Shown here: piece by piece, positions 1 through 23,300 of the stretch | How positions within the stretch are numbered: position 1 is the stretch's first letter | Layout: each line of letters begins with the position of its first letter | Assembly: GCA_004764695.1 (NCBI GenBank) | Contig: SMSO01000014.1 | Location: 7,299,125 to 7,363,124 of the forward strand | Length of the DNA stretch: 64,000 nucleotides | Direction: 5' to 3' | Source of the DNA: Schizochytrium sp. TIO01 | Taxonomy: Eukaryota > Sar > Bigyra > Thraustochytrida > Thraustochytriidae | Made by a program: the position numbers and the translations under genes | The notes under the pieces: model-generated | Told to the model about the DNA's origin: nothing | The model's database searches: none | Seen by the model: only the letters and a program-made list of their open reading frames with translations

Positions 1-2801
1 CCGTTCAGTGGCCGCGTGAAACAAGAGCCCTCCGACACAGTAAATGTGGATTGATATTACAAGTGTTTGTTTGTTTTGGAGGTTTGAAAAGACCAAATGA
101 ATGGTCGCAAGTTTGGAAATTGCCAAATATTTGTACGGGAATTTCTATAAATTCAAAAAGTGAAAATTACTGTGGGGAATTTTTTCCAAAAACTTGATCT
201 CGTATTTTGGTGTCATGTTTGCTGCATGAACAGTTGAAGTACCTGTGATACTGAGACGAATAAATAAGGTAAATATTTATATGTATATACATTATTATTA
301 CGAGCTGATCAAATTGACAATACCCTGAACAGGATAGGAACAAAGAGTAAATAAACCAACATTGGCTGATTTCGAACTACACGGCAAACGAACTCTTGCC
401 TTGCACAGTATTGAAGCTGACCAAATAATTATGTGCACAGGTGTGTATCTACAAGATCAACCGAAGCAATCTAAAATCCTAGACTTTGTAAAAATAATTA
501 TAATCCTAATTTTTATATAGTCGTTACTTCATATCTGCAACAGTTCTCAATGAGCTTGTCACGTTAAGTTGCACAAATCCTGATAAGATAGCAAGACAGT
601 TCAGTCAGTTCGATATCATTATGCTAAAATTTAATTTTCAAAGACCTTCATTGCCAAACATTGGCAAAGTATGACGAGCTGAAGATTTTTGGGAATGCGG
701 AAGAGTTGTGTGAGCAAGTGTTGAGAAACAGATAAAGAGAAAAAGGCCCCTTTGAATGGTATTAATTGAAGATTGGGAATGCAATGCCGACTGCCTTTGT
801 CTTGGTACATCCACACGCTTGCCATAGGAGTGACAGAGCTTCCAAAGATGATGTTTTCATTAATTGACACAGGTCCAGCAAATCTACGTCATGACACGAA
901 GGTGGCTGCAGTGGATGTTGTGTAGGACCATAAACGTTCGAGCTTCTTAGACCCAGTTGTAGTCAGTGATGGCTGCTTTGATTTGTCATATAGACTTCAC
1001 AGATCGAACATCTCGTCAGCATGACTTAAGATTCGTCATCGATCATCATACTCACTTGCTTCAACATCATTATAGCACTCTTCACTCTCACGCTAGCCTT
1101 ATCTCACTGTTATCTAGAAGACAACGTTATTTCGAAACTGGAAAGTCGTGTTGTACCATATGATCCCCGGCTAAGAATACTGCAACGTCTTTATTGTTTT
1201 GGTAAATGTGTATCAACCATAACAATTGTTCTAATTGCAAGATTATAGCTATAGTACAGCAAATTTGTCAGTGCCTAGAGTCGCCAAAGAATGTACAAAC
1301 CATAACGATAATAGAAGTTTTATGATTGAGAAATTTATTCAGAAAAGCTTTGAGCCGAATATTTTGATCGCATGACCCTATTTTACCACTGCTATGGAGA
1401 TAAACATACTGGCAGGTGAGAAATACGTATTCACATTAATGGGCCCGAGCAACTCTGAAAATGTAACGATCACCTTGTAGGGATATATAAATCTAGTTTA
1501 TGATGGTTCTCGTCCTGCAATTTACTGTTTCTTCATCGACAACTCAGCTAGCCTCTGCCGCCGCTTCCTAGAGTCTTAGTTTCAGGAAATTAAAACAACA
1601 GGGGTGTTTCATTGAAATGCCGTAATTAGCACGCTGCTTAGAGCCTATATGCAGCGAAGTTCACAAACCACTCATTCGAGTTTTTCATGCTTTCTTTAAA
1701 AACGATCAGTGAGGCCTGATGAAGAGAGTAAAAGAGAAAAGAATGTCCTTGAAAGTATTGAGTTTCCAAATACAGGCAGCTTGATTGTTTAAATTTCGGT
1801 TGGGTTAATTTAGATTTGGGTAAGACATCAAATTGGGTATTTCTCAATAAAAATTAAGGTCTAAAACCCAGTCTACTTCCAACACACGACAACGCCATCA
1901 ATTTTGAAGAATTCATTCGCGTTCCCATCATTGCTCGTTTTTTATCGTGACATTTGTTACTAAATCACAGATATTATTGGAAAGTTGTGTGGCATATCAT
2001 GGAAAGCATCCCCCGATATAATGTTTCAGAAGTTGCATTTTCATAATTTTTAAGATAATAAAATTTAGCCTTCTCGAACTTGAGAATGCCGACTACTGAG
2101 AAGGAATACAGATACATCTTTGCGACATCACTTTGCAAGGTTAAGAGGAGCATCCATCTGACGCAACAGTGTCAAAAGTGCCATGATGGCATGATGGCAT
2201 GATGGCATGATGGCATGATGTATAACACTGCACGCGACTCACCCATGGGACGAATGGAATCAAGCAAGCATCGAGAGAAGTCTGCAAAGTAAAACCTGCA
2301 GGCAGACCCGAAATACCAAAGCGAACAAAAGTACTTGGATCTATCAAGCACATTCAACAAGACAACCCTAGTCATAATACTAACTAACTACTATCATCTA
2401 AGACATTTCCCCAAATACCTCTAAGTAATCATAACCACGTCTCATTACGACTACAAATGAAATACATATTTGAAAAGGCTAAAGTTCGAGTAAAATGATC
2501 GATGATAACAATACTTCTGGCGTGTGGAATCTGATGATGAACACGACTTCCAAACACACCATCACAATTTCAGAATATTTATGAAGTATTAAACTCCACC
2601 ATCTTGTAAAGAACAGATTATGACCCTTGCATACCCGCTCCATGATGGTCGATCTCAGTCATCATTGAAAACATTTATCAAAGAGCGTATCACGCTTTAT
2701 GTTAGGATGATGAACATTTTCAACATTCATAATCCTGAGAATCTACAAAATAATAACACTTATGCAGTTTGACATGCAAGCAACAAGGCAAAGATAATGA
2801 T
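1..2801. other. Gene-poor stretch, no recognised gene
   Basis: The ORFs here are all under 80 codons and show no family signature. The only clear structure is a short tandem repeat of an 8-mer (GATGGCAT) around 2182-2219. The stretch lies 3' of the minus-strand LRR gene and may include its 3' UTR next to 2801. Confidence 0.5.
2182..2219. repeat. Short tandem repeat (GATGGCAT)n
   Basis: About four to five direct copies of an 8-mer are visible. No function is implied. Confidence 0.8.
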
Positions 2802-11589
<8,788 letters not shown>

Positions 11590-13320
11590 CGCGCAGCAAG
11601 TAACGATCTATACCTTAACTAGCGGGGGCGTGCGTGTGCCTTTTCAGCTAAGCTCGTGGCACAGTCCCAGTCGTTGCAGAAGGTTTCGAACCTGCTGGAC
11701 GTAAAGCTGCAAGTCGATGATCGGGTTCTGCACACATGGTCTGACTTACTGAGTTATTATGGTTTTCCCTAAGAAGGAGATGCTTCTTAGTGCTCTCGAG
11801 GTAAAAGGATATTTTACTAGTTTGAACTAACCTTGCCTACTCAGCCTCGGGCCCTGCACGTGTTTCTCGCTCTTTCAAGACTATTACTATTTCCTAGAGC
11901 CTCGTCCTAAAATATCTTATGCAGTGATATTGCTCCAGAAGTTCCAGCAATACTACCCCTTAGTACTACCTATTATGAACTAGATAGTCATAGAAGTAAG
12001 AAGTAAACAGCAACCCATTCAATACTATGTATATATACACTATACACCAATAGTACAATACATTCGATCATACCACGCGGGTAACACCTCATCTCATTCG
12101 CACTGAGAAGTAAAGTCGCGTAGGGCCGGGTCAGTAGTATGATAGGGGACTGCATGCGAAGCCCCGGTGTTGAATGTTTTTTGTCTCCGTTTATTTTTAC
12201 GCTAGCACAGTATGAAAGCAACTCCACGGTTCAATAATTTTGGTGGCGCATACTCAAAAGAGATAGATACGTCAGCAATGTTATCATCTCGCGGAACGCA
12301 CTGTGCTTGTTTTTAATCGAGTAAATCCTTTACACGCATGGCAAGGTTTGCATATTAAATTACCCTTGATGTGAGCCAAGAGAGCAGAATCGACGAGACT
12401 GACAGCATTGTGACTGACGCTTCACCAAAGGAACAATGTTTTTGACAGTCTTCTGGGGCTTGCATTTCTAGCGAACCACTCATCCTGTACTTCGTCTCTG
12501 TCAAATATTGAAATCGCATTTGTCTCCTTCTATAAGTTGTTTGCCTCTTCAGCCGTGTATTTCGAAAATTAAATAATAATTGTCTTGATCTAAAAAGAAA
12601 TGTCTTGACACAACAGTTACCTTTTCTGATTTCAAAAGTACGGACCACTCACACCTCTGCTTCTGAAACCTTTTAAAGTTGGCAACTCATTCAATTTTTA
12701 CCAAGTATACATGTATGTTCTGCTGTACTTTGTTCTTGAGCCACCTAGCGTGACTGCGGTCTAAAAAAATATTGAACACTGTCATAATCATAAAATGATT
12801 TGCTTGCATAGCTCTAATCAGATACTACTACAGCATGAAAGATAGTAAGCAAATATACTTTGGTTAGTTCAATTGAAATCTGGTACGGTTGTTCTAGCAA
12901 GGATACTAGTGCAAGCATTAGGGATTTGTCTACTTCAATCAATCGAACCTTAACTTAAAGGAGGAAGAATCTGGTTCATGTGGTGGATCTTGATTGCCGG
13001 GGATCGAGAGATCTTGCTCGACCCCTTGTGTTTGCAAGCCCTTATTGTTCTAGTTTCTCTTCTGCTCTGCCGTTTTGAAAGCCAGGAGATAAGCACTTGC
13101 TTGGAAGAAACTCTGCCTCACCCGCCGCTTTTAAGAGGTCCTTCCTCGTCGTTCACAAACGGAACAGTTTAGACGATCTCTGGATTTGCAAATCAAAGTC
13201 TCTGTGGCAATACACTGTTCAATAAGACTGTTGTGTCGAAAGAGGACAATCGATTAGGGTTCTTTAAAGCTTTCTCTACCTCTCGAGACGATAACTTCAC
13301 TAGCAGAACAACAATACACT
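11590..13320. other. Upstream flank of the LRR gene; no gene seen
   Basis: The 5' flank of the minus-strand LRR gene. It contains one copy of the 115-bp dispersed module (12061-12180). It also contains a stretch (about 12230-12700) homologous to 52.9-53.43 kb, indicating an old duplication. Minus-strand ORFs in this homologous pair (12355-12648, 53231-53431) do not keep one common frame, so I do not call a gene. Confidence 0.5.
12061..12180 (+). repeat. Dispersed ~115-bp module, copy 1
   Basis: The block begins CATTCGATCATACCACGCGG and ends near TGTTGAATG. Nearly the same sequence occurs at 42216-42330 and 52734-52855, and the first part only at 29615-29660. A TATA-like sequence lies roughly 30-60 bp upstream of the copies. 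It may be a small mobile element or a conserved transcribed unit. Confidence 0.6.
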
Positions 13321-15553
13321 ATGAAGCATCGAGTCAGAGCAACAGAGACACAAGATCTATTTTTTACGGAACCTAAGCACTACAAAATGAAGGCGGGTCA
13401 AACAACTGCTCGGCAGACTAGCGATACACCCAGACCGAGGCGGTGTCCAAATGATCTTTCAGAAGAAGGATGGGTGGGTGGGGTACTGACGACTGGGAAA
13501 TATGTAAGTGGTGGATTTCTCGGCCATGAAGTTGTACCCATGCTTTTGGAAAGGAAAGTTCCGCCTTCACAAGTTGCGATTGTTTTTATTGCTCTCACCC
13601 AGGCTGGACTCTTCACTGCTTAGCATCGTTAGGGGTGCCACAAGGTTTATTCTCAAGCAGTGACACGAGATAACCTATCAAACATTTACTTGGTTATTAC
13701 ACGAGTATATTGGCGAGACACACTTGCCCCTGAGTAAGATTCCGGCTAGAATCGAATAGCCTTCCTTCTTCAACACGGACATTCTCGGTCAAGGCAGAGC
13801 TCAGGCCTTGAAGGGCGCATCGACCATATGTCTAAGATTAAAATCAAAAGTTACGGAGGATCAGCAAGTGTGGCTTCGAAGTGTGTTGGGTACTGAGATC
13901 GTGAATTACAAACTCGAATACTTATGGTTCGTGGACCGGCCCAAGATGGCCGGCGGCTACAGAATTGGTGTGGCAAAGGTGGTATGGGAGAGTGAAGAAA
14001 AGTTTGCTATGGATAGTTCAATGTACGTGGTCACCTTGTCACGCACCGTTCCATGAAGTTGGATCGAATACTTCATTCTTCAGAATTGAAGATACTGGTC
14101 TTCTGAAGGCATAATATAAAAGTTCAGATATCATTGGCTACCCGGGTATCTTAAAGTCTTGGCAAATTTGGAAGTATCTCGTGGTGATATCCAACCCTAA
14201 AGTGTTGCGTATTTCTGGGTGAAGACGTCAAAGTGCTTTCACAGCCGAAAGTTATCATCAGAGCAATCGGTCGAGGACAGGGATATCTTTTAGTAATAAT
14301 ATTACCTCTATGGCGTCAAAAGAGTAGGCCTGCGCACATGCGTTACAAGAAAGCATGAATTTGATTCGATCAATTGATCACAGTGAACAGTTGTTGTGCA
14401 AGCCAGAGTCCCCAAAGCAGGAAGTACTCGCAGTTCGCGAAATACCATGTATCGCTGCTTGTTCTCCAGATACGCAGTGCTACAAAGAGTTTTGCAAACA
14501 GTATGATGCAAAGAAGCTTTATATGTCATGCGCAACACGGATTGAACTACTTTGATGAGATCTAGTTTGCAAGTACTCTCCGGGAGGGAGTAGACATGTC
14601 GATACGAAGCGAATGGAAGACCGTTCATAACACATGGGACCTTTCTTTCGAACAATGTCCTAGCCTGATGATGGATTTGCATTGACTTTATCAAATCACA
14701 AGAACTTCCTGAATTGGATGACGAAGGCTGTTATTGAACAGGATACAATTTGAAACTGTAATCCAAAGGAAAGTTCGATCCATTGGGTTAGCGCTTTGTG
14801 TATGTACGTCAAGGGAATTACAGGCAAACGATTTTGTGATCCAAGTATTGTCTATACACTTGGGTTCATTTTAAAGGAGTTCAGCATTCAAGAACTAAGG
14901 GAAATGCTTCAAATGGATGAGATAGGTATCTATCAACCGCCAACTATTCCAAAGGTTTTTGAGGTCCTACTGGCACTTTGTTCTTTCGAGTGAAGTCTTA
15001 AAATAGACATGGATTCCAAAGCCGTACAAAGTATCGAAGCTCTGAGGCACAAGTTCAAAGGGCTTAGATTTCACTCCGTTGTTCTAACAAGGAAGTTGAC
15101 GTTTTCGACTCTGTAGTTGAAAATGTGAAAGAAGCTCGTCTTTACGTGCCTGGAAAGTTCGATTATTCTTTCTCTGATATTCTCTGGGTGTAGAAGGACG
15201 GAGGTTTTGAGGAGCCAGATCTAAATATTCGAATTGTGCATGCTATAAGAATCACCCAAGGCAAGGCGAGCCTTGTATATGCAGTTTTACTAAAATTTTG
15301 GACTTACGCCAAGCGATCACGTACCTTGCATTAGCTCAAAATGCATCGAGCTATATTGATGGACCAAAAATTAGTTTTTTGGGGGGGTGGCGGGAAGCTA
15401 CTCCAAACACCCATCTACTACCTGTGTAATTCGTGCGTTGACCCATGGGTTCAATTTGAAAACACGGGAGCAGACTCCAGAGTTTCTGACACAGGCAATG
15501 TGATGCAAATGATTTTATTTGTTAACGGGTTGAATGGGACAGGGAAAACATAA
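13321..15553 (+). pseudogene. Degenerate coding region, unrecognised
   Basis: Plus-strand ORFs of 100, 82, 66, 65 and 70 codons (13321-13623, 13808-14056, 14355-14555, 14796-14993, 15341-15553) follow each other in different frames, separated by stops. Several have protein-like composition, but I recognise no domain. The pattern fits one decayed gene or transposon, or several intron-containing exons I cannot join. A GGGGGGG run near 15380 is an extra potential frame-break site. Confidence 0.2.
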
Positions 15554-17376
15554 ACCCCCACCCCCTCAAAAATCTCAACCAACAGTGACGCTGACATCAC
15601 TCACTTCTTTTCTCTCCTCTAGTTGAAGCTCTACACTAACTATAAACCGAAAATCTGGTCAGTGATTTGCGGGTACTCTTTTTTCCCTTTAAAGAATGAT
15701 AGGATCAGCAGGTTTGATATCCATTTGGCCCTATACTGCGTCCTTTGCGCAAGAATACACCAATTGTCAAGTCATATTTTGGTACAACATCTTTCACCAA
15801 GTTCGTACCATTTCCATTACTTCAATTTCAACCAACATTATCTTCGCTCACCTTTTTGTCTTTGACGATAGTATCCTATGCAAAATTTGCTTTATACTTT
15901 CAAGGACCCTTTATGAGTTTTCTACTATGTAGGTGATTTCAGGTTGTGTAGAAAAATAATAGACGGGTGAACGCTCTCAGGAGTAGCTTCCATCAATCTT
16001 TTAATTTAACTTAGGTGAAAGCGCAGAACAATCAGTCATTACGCCGGCCGGGCAAAGACGACATACTTAAAGTGCGCTGTTTCGTTAAAAAAAAAAAAGA
16101 ATAGATACTTTTTTGTGTCATACCAAATTGAACAAAATTGATCAAGTAAAAATATAATTGAACCTACTATAATATGTGTAAGTGATAGTCGAGACGATGA
16201 AAACAAAGGTATGAACGAACAGTCTCACAGTAGTTGGTTGCGTGGTGATTCAATTTCTTTCTGACACTCTGACCAACCAGAGACTGCGCCTTTAAAAAAG
16301 AAAAGAAAAAAAGCTTGGCTCTTTGTTAATCAAAAAGATTCCCGTATCCTTTTTTATTTCGCTACCAGACAAGGTATCTACTTACTTGCATAGTAGCCTG
16401 AAATCCAATTCTTTTTCATTAAAGGAATTCTTACTACTTGGCACGACAAGATTGGGTACACAGTTAGTATTCATACTCAGTACCATTGCTAGATAGATAG
16501 TCTAAACATTTTGCTCCGCTTCCGAAGGGGTGGTCTGAGCATTTCCAGCACGTACCTTGGAGAGCCCTTTAGGTCAGAATTCAGTTTCTAAGTTGGTAGT
16601 ATACTCTTACTAGAACCATTGCACGTGCCAACAACGTCAATTTTCACGATAGCACTGGCCGGCAGCATGGTAATTTAGTACCTGGCAATTAGGTACTAGA
16701 GTCTTCGCAGACCCACCCAGGAAGTCGGGAGCTTATCTCAGAAACTGGAAAACCTGAAGATAACATAGAAAAGTATCGTACCTGAGTCCATCCAGAACGT
16801 AATGAGAGGTTGTTTTGCCTTGAAGCTAGAATATCTTAACTCATTGCCTCCGACAAGTGAGAGTGCATTTAGGAAGCTTGAAGCTGACATGTAGCCTGTT
16901 TAACAACGTCGTGATGATGTCATTACTTTCATTCTGTGGCAACGCAAACCTCAGAAACCGGAAAAACTGAAGCAGGTACACAGTCTACCAAGTACACACC
17001 TCTCAATGTGGTGTGTGTGAAGTTAAACAATTGTTAACAAAGTCTGGTGTCTTTCTATGTTTCACTAAGAGGTGGGAGTGAATTGCGTACCGCAAATTTC
17101 ACACCTCAATTTTTTTTCGCTTGTCAAGCGGGTCTAAAACAATCACTCATGGGCTTCGAGTAGCTTTTTTTGGCTCAAAGTCGAAAATTAGAAGAATTTT
17201 TTAAAATAAGAGTCCTAGCCTTCGACTACCCTAACGCGAATGAAATATTTTCCACATAAAACAGCTCAAGCAAAGACTCGGAAGCAAAAAACCTCAATCC
17301 AGGTCAAGCAAATCCAAAATCGTAGACGAGCTCGCCTCCACTTGTTGTAAAGTTGACATTCACTTTTTGCTTCATT
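15554..17376. other. Intergenic, upstream of the TIR-NACHT-WD40 gene
   Basis: AT-rich sequence without convincing ORFs or repeats. It contains homopolymer runs around 16086-16098 and 17109-17117. The part closest to 17377 would hold the promoter of the NLR-like gene, but I see no clear core element. Confidence 0.4.
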
Positions 17377-20300
17377 ATGGGATTCTTGCGAAATGTCTTT
17401 CAAAGGCCAACACGCCGTCAGAACCGCGCCCCTTCTAATGGCGGTGGTGCACAAGCTGACATAGGCGAGGAAGACATTGACACAGGAGTTCAAAAACGAG
17501 CTTCTCGTCGCAGGTCCTCACGCAAAGACACGAGAATTGCAATCGTCTATGATTCTAATGATAAGGAAAAAGCGGATGGCATTGTGGACTCGCTTCAGCC
17601 ACATTTCTCCCACGAGATCATTCGCCTGGACGAAAACGCCCAAAATACCTTCACCGCAACCTCTATGTCCAACGTGGATTTGGCTTTGGTATTGGTCAGT
17701 CAAACCTTAGACACTCGGGCAGAGAACCACAATGGCTTCTGTATGCGTGCTTCCAGACGGATCTTCTTCCTGTTGTCATCGACGACAACATGCTGAACGA
17801 GGGCCCATGGCATGGTATCATTGGATGGTATTTCTCCAAGAGTCTCTATTTAAACTTGACAAAACCCTTCATTGAAGAAGATCCATCAGATAAATTGCTA
17901 GAATTCATAAAAGGTCACTTGCGCAACAGACAAAACAAGGGACAGTACGACGTCTTCATCTCTCACAACTGGGGAACAAACAACGAAACTCATGAAAAAG
18001 CACTAGAACTAGCCAAAGCATTGAAGCAATTGAATCTCAAGGTATGGGTGGACCAGTGGAACATGGCTGGCAAAGTTAATTCAAGTATGGCAAATGGTAT
18101 TGACGCCTCAGCAATCTTCCTAATTCTAGGAACCAAAACTTATATGAACAAGATCAATACAGGATCGCGTAATGACAACTGCGTCAAGGAGTTTTTATAT
18201 GGAATGACCCACCGTTTTGACAAAACTGTTGTAGCTGCGATCGAGCCAGAAATGCTGCAAGCTCACCAAGGATGGACGGGGCCTTTCAAACTATCGCTCA
18301 CAAGACAGAGGCCCGTTGACGTGACCAAGATGGATGATGATGCCTTTTCACGGCTTGCAGACAAGATTCGCCAGCGAATAAGCGAACCGATGGACGCTGC
18401 AAACAAAATGTACTCACCACGTTTGCGAGACCTGCATGCTGCTCTCATCCCAAGCGAATTGGAGAGTGGCATAGCAAGTACAACGAAGCAAAAGGCCGAC
18501 TTGTTCACGCAAGGTACACGGAGTTGGGTTTTCAATGAATTTGAGGAGTGGTACAAAAATGGCAGCAACAATGTTTTTGTCCTTCAGGGAGATGGAGGGC
18601 TTGGCAAGAGCGTTATTATGGCGCAGATCTGTCAGCGTGGAGGTGTCTTTCTCGAAGATCAGCAAGAAACAGAAGGTGTCACTCAGCTGCGGCGTCGGTC
18701 ATCTCGGATTCGTAGCCTCTGGCGTAGAAGTCATAGAGAGCGAGACGGCATCAAAGTTGCAGCGTGCCACTTTTTCAAACATGACAATGGTACGCTTAGC
18801 AATGCTCGAAATGCAATTTTGAACATTTCCTGGCAATTGGCAGTCTCTATTCCAGGTTTTCTGGATGGATTGCCAGATGCAGAGGATCTTGAGTCAAACC
18901 AATGGTCGCAAATGACATTACCAGACTTGTTTGAGCGTCTCATAGCTACACCTGCAAACAAGCTTTCTCCACCACCAAAACCTGTTGTTGTTGTTGTCGA
19001 TGCACTGGACGAATGTAGCACTTCTCAAGAGTTTGCCAGGCAGGTCGTTAGTAGTCATTGGGCCCGCGACCTCCCTCCGTGGCTCCGTCTCGCCATTAGT
19101 ATGAGACCTGAGAGCAGCTTGCCAGCAGCTTTTCGGTCGTTTGAAAAAACAACTATCGATCTCAAGGATACAAGAAACATGGAAGATATGAGATATCATT
19201 TGCAACATATTCTCAGGAATGCGTCTCAGGATAATATTTTTGAAGCAAATGATATTCAGCAAAGCGTCGACATCCTTCTTCCCCGCTCAGAAGGTTTATT
19301 TCTGTGGGCAAGTTTCCTAGGAGAAACTCTAAAGCGAGTACATAATGAGAAGAAGCGCATCCTCACTCTTGATAATATAAGGGACGAAACGTTCTTTCCA
19401 GAGGGTGTTAACAGAGTCTTTACGGACTATTTTTATCGTTTCCAAGAAGCTGTTGGTGGTAAAGAAAATTACTCAAAGATCCTTGGTCCAATTGTTGCCG
19501 CTCGTGAGTACCTCAATGTCTCGATCTTTCATGAATTACTTGGTTTTGAGGATGAAGACGATACAAATAAATTTCTCATGAAAAGTCGCAATCTGATCTA
19601 CAAATCTGGGGACGGCCGCTATGGACTGGTTCACAAAAGAATGGCGGACTTCCTCGTCGATATGGAAACAAGTGGACTAGACTTGTTCGTCAACCAGAAA
19701 AAGGGACACCAAATCCTTGCAAATTACTGTTTAAATACCGACACAGAGTTTGGCTACAAGCATTTGGTTTACCATCTCTGCAAAGCAGGACATGACCAAG
19801 ATGCTATTGAAAAACTTGATACTTTCAAATGGCTGTCTAGTGCTATTTCCCAAAGCGAAGACGCAACTACAGAACAGCGATTTCACTATATTGGTGAGCT
19901 TGTGCGCGACTGTGAGCAAGCCAATATTTTAAAAAATCCACCGGGGCTAGAATTCTGAGTATATGCGCACACATTCTGGCGGAGCACCCAAAGGAATTAG
20001 CGTCTCAGATCCTCGCACATATTCCTGAGGAAGAAAATTGTCGTCTCAGACATACTCTGATCCAACCAAAAGTTCCGTGGCTTAGGCCATTGAGTGTCTC
20101 CATGAGACACCCTCGAGGCCCCTTGCTGCGTACATTGCAAGGCCACACTGGAAATGTAACTTGTGTGGCTGTTGGCAACATTGACAAAGATACTCATATT
20201 GTGGTTTCTGGGTCATATGATCGTTCCATACGTATTTGGGATCCAAGCACAGGTGAAGAGCGTCTCATGATAGGTGGCAATCTTGAATCTTTCGAATGTA

Positions 20301-23300
20301 CAGCTATCAGTCAGTCTGGCAACGTCATTGTTTCAGGGTCAACTGACATGATGGTGCACATATGGTACCCTGAGACGGAAAAGAAGCAGCATGTATTGAA
20401 GGGCCACTCTGGCTATGTCACTAGTGTGGCTGTGAGTGCAGCCACCAAGACTGTGGTTTCTGGGTCAGATGATCAGACAGTGCGCATCTGGGACCTTGAG
20501 ACGGGCGAGGAACGGCGTGTATTGGAGGGCCACTCTAAACAAGTCACCAGTGTGGCTGTGAGTGAAGCCACCAGGACTGTGGTTTCTGGGTCATGGGACA
20601 ATACAGTGCGCATCTGGGACCTTGAGACGGGCGAGGAGCGGCATGTATTGGAGGGCCACTCTAGCATCGTCACCAGTGTGGCTGTGAGTGAAGCCACCAG
20701 GACTGTGGTGTCTGGGTCAGGGGACAATACAGCGCGCATCTGGGATCTTGAGACGGGCGAGGAACGGCGTGTATTGGAGGGCCACTCTGGCTATGTCACT
20801 AGTGTGGCTGTGAGTGAAGCCACCAACACTGTGGTTTCTGGGTCATTTGATCAGACAGTGCGCATCTGGGACCTTGAGACGGGCCAAGAATTGCATGTAC
20901 TGGAGGGGCACTCTGAAGAAGTCACCACTGTGGCTGTGAGTGAAGCCACCAGGACTGTGGTTTCTGGGTCATGGGACAATACAGTGCGCATCTGGGATCT
21001 TGAGACGGGCGAGAAACGGCGTGTATTGGAGGGCCACTCTTCTTTGGTCACCAGTGTGGCTGTGAATGAGGCCACCAAGACTGTGGTTTCTGGGTCATTT
21101 GATCAGACAGTGCGTATCTGGGACCTTGAGACGGGCGAGAGGCGAGGTAAATTTGGATCGACGAATGGTCACTCTGCTAGAGTCACCAGTGTGGCTGTGA
21201 GTGAAGCCACCAGGACTGTGGTGTCTGGGTCAGATGATCAGACAGTGCGCATCTGGGACCTTGAGACGGGCGAGGAACGGCGTGTATTGGAGGGCCACTC
21301 TGGCTATGTCACCAGTGTGGCTGTGAGTGATGCCACCAAGACTGTGGTTTCTGGGTCATGGGACAATACAGTGCGCATCTGGGACCTTGAGACGGGCGAG
21401 GAACGGCGTGTATTGGAGGGCCACTCTGGCTATGTCACCAGTGTGGCTGTGAGTGAAGCCACCAGGACTGTGGTTTCTGGGTCATTTGATCAGACAGTGC
21501 GCATCTGGGACCTTGAGACGGGCGAGGAACTACATGTATTGGAGGGCCACTCTGGCAGAGTCCCCAGTGTGGCTGTGAGTGAAGCCACCAGGACTGTGGT
21601 TTCTGGGTCATTTGATCAGACAGTACGCATCTGGGACCTTGAGACAGGCGAGGAGCGGCGTGTATTGGAGGGCCACTCTGGCTATGTCACCAGTGTGGCT
21701 GTGAATGAGGCCACCAGGACTGTGGTTTCTGTGTCATTTGATCAGACAGTGCGCATCTGGAACCTTAGCACGGGCAAGGAACTGCATGTATTAGAGGGCC
21801 ACTCTGGCTATTTCACCAGTGTGGCTGTGAGTGAAGCCACCGAGACTGTGGTGTCTGGGTCATGGGACAAAACAGTGCGCATCTGGGACCTTGAGACGGG
21901 CCAGGAGCGGCGTGTACTAGAGGGCCACTCTGGCGATGTCACCACTGTGGCTGTGAGTGAAGCCACAAAGACTGTGATTTCTGGGTCACGCGACAAAACA
22001 GTGCGCATCTGGGACCTTGAGACGGGCCAGGAGCGGCTTGTATTAGAGGGCCACTCTGGCGATGTCACCAGTGTGGCTGTGAGTGAAGCCACAAAGACTG
22101 TGATTTCTGGGTCACGCGACAAAACAGTGCGCATCTGGGACCTTGAGACGGGCCAGGAGCGGCATGTACTAGGGGGGATCCCTAATGTAGCTAATAGTGT
22201 GGTTGTGAGTGATGCCACCAAGACTGTGGTTGCTAGGTTAGATGATCAGACAGTGCGCATCTGGGACCTTGAGACGGGCGAGGAACTGCATGTATTGGAG
22301 GGCCACTCTGACTATGTCACCAGTGTGGCTGTGAGTGAAGCTACCAAGACTGTGGTTTCTGGGTCATTTGATCAGACAGTGCGCATCTGGGACCTTGAGA
22401 CGGGCGAGGAACGGCGTGTATTGGAGGGCCACTCTGGCTATGTCACCAGTGTGGCTGTGAGTGAAGCTACCAAGACTGTGGTTTCTGGGTCATTTGATCA
22501 GACAGTGCGCATCTGGGACCTTGAGACGGGCGAGGAACTGCATGTATTGGAGGGCCACTCTGGCTATGTCACCAGTGTGGCTGTGAGTGAAGCCACCAGG
22601 ACTGTGGTTTCTGGATCAGATGATCAGACAGTGCGCATCTGGGACCTTGAGACGGGCGAGGAACTGCATGTATTGGAGGGCCACTCTGGCAGAGTCCCCA
22701 GTGTGGCTGTGAGTGAAGCCACCAGGACTGTGGTTTCTGGATCAGATGATCAGACAGTGCGCATCTGGGACCTTGAGACGGGCGAGGAACTGCATGTATT
22801 AGAGGGCCACTCTGAAGAAGTCACCAGTGTGGCTGTGAGTGATGCCACCAAGACTGTGGTTTCTGGGTCATGGGACAATACAGTGCGCATCTGGAGCCTT
22901 GATACGGGCGAGGAACTGCATGTATTGAGAGGCCACTCTGAAGAAGTCATCAGTGTGGCTGTGAGTGATGCCACTAAAACTGTGGTTTCTGGGTCCCCTG
23001 ATAAGACAGTGCGCATCTGGGACCTTGAGACGGGCGAGGAACTGCATGTATTAGAGGGCCACTCTGAAGAAGTCATCAGTGTGGCTGTGAGTGATGCCAC
23101 TAAAACTGTGGTTTCTGGGTCCCCTGATAAGACAGTGCGCATCTGGAATCTTGAGACGGGTCAGAAGCAGGACATACTTCGATTGACAACCGGCCATTTT
23201 AAAGCAGTTACCACTGTGGCTGTGAGTGAAGCCACCAAGACTGTGGTGTCTGATCAGACATGCGATCTGGGACTTGAGATGGGCGAGAACTACAGTATTG

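Noticed and set aside
12355-12648. 97-codon minus-strand ORF with a relative at 53231-53431
   Set aside because: The two loci are homologous DNA but the open frames do not correspond along their length, so there is no evidence of coding conservation.
17690-17725. A 28-nt intron (GTCAGT...GGGCAG) explaining the first frame change in the NLR gene
   Set aside because: Removal leaves the wrong frame and it is too short for a usual spliceosomal intron.
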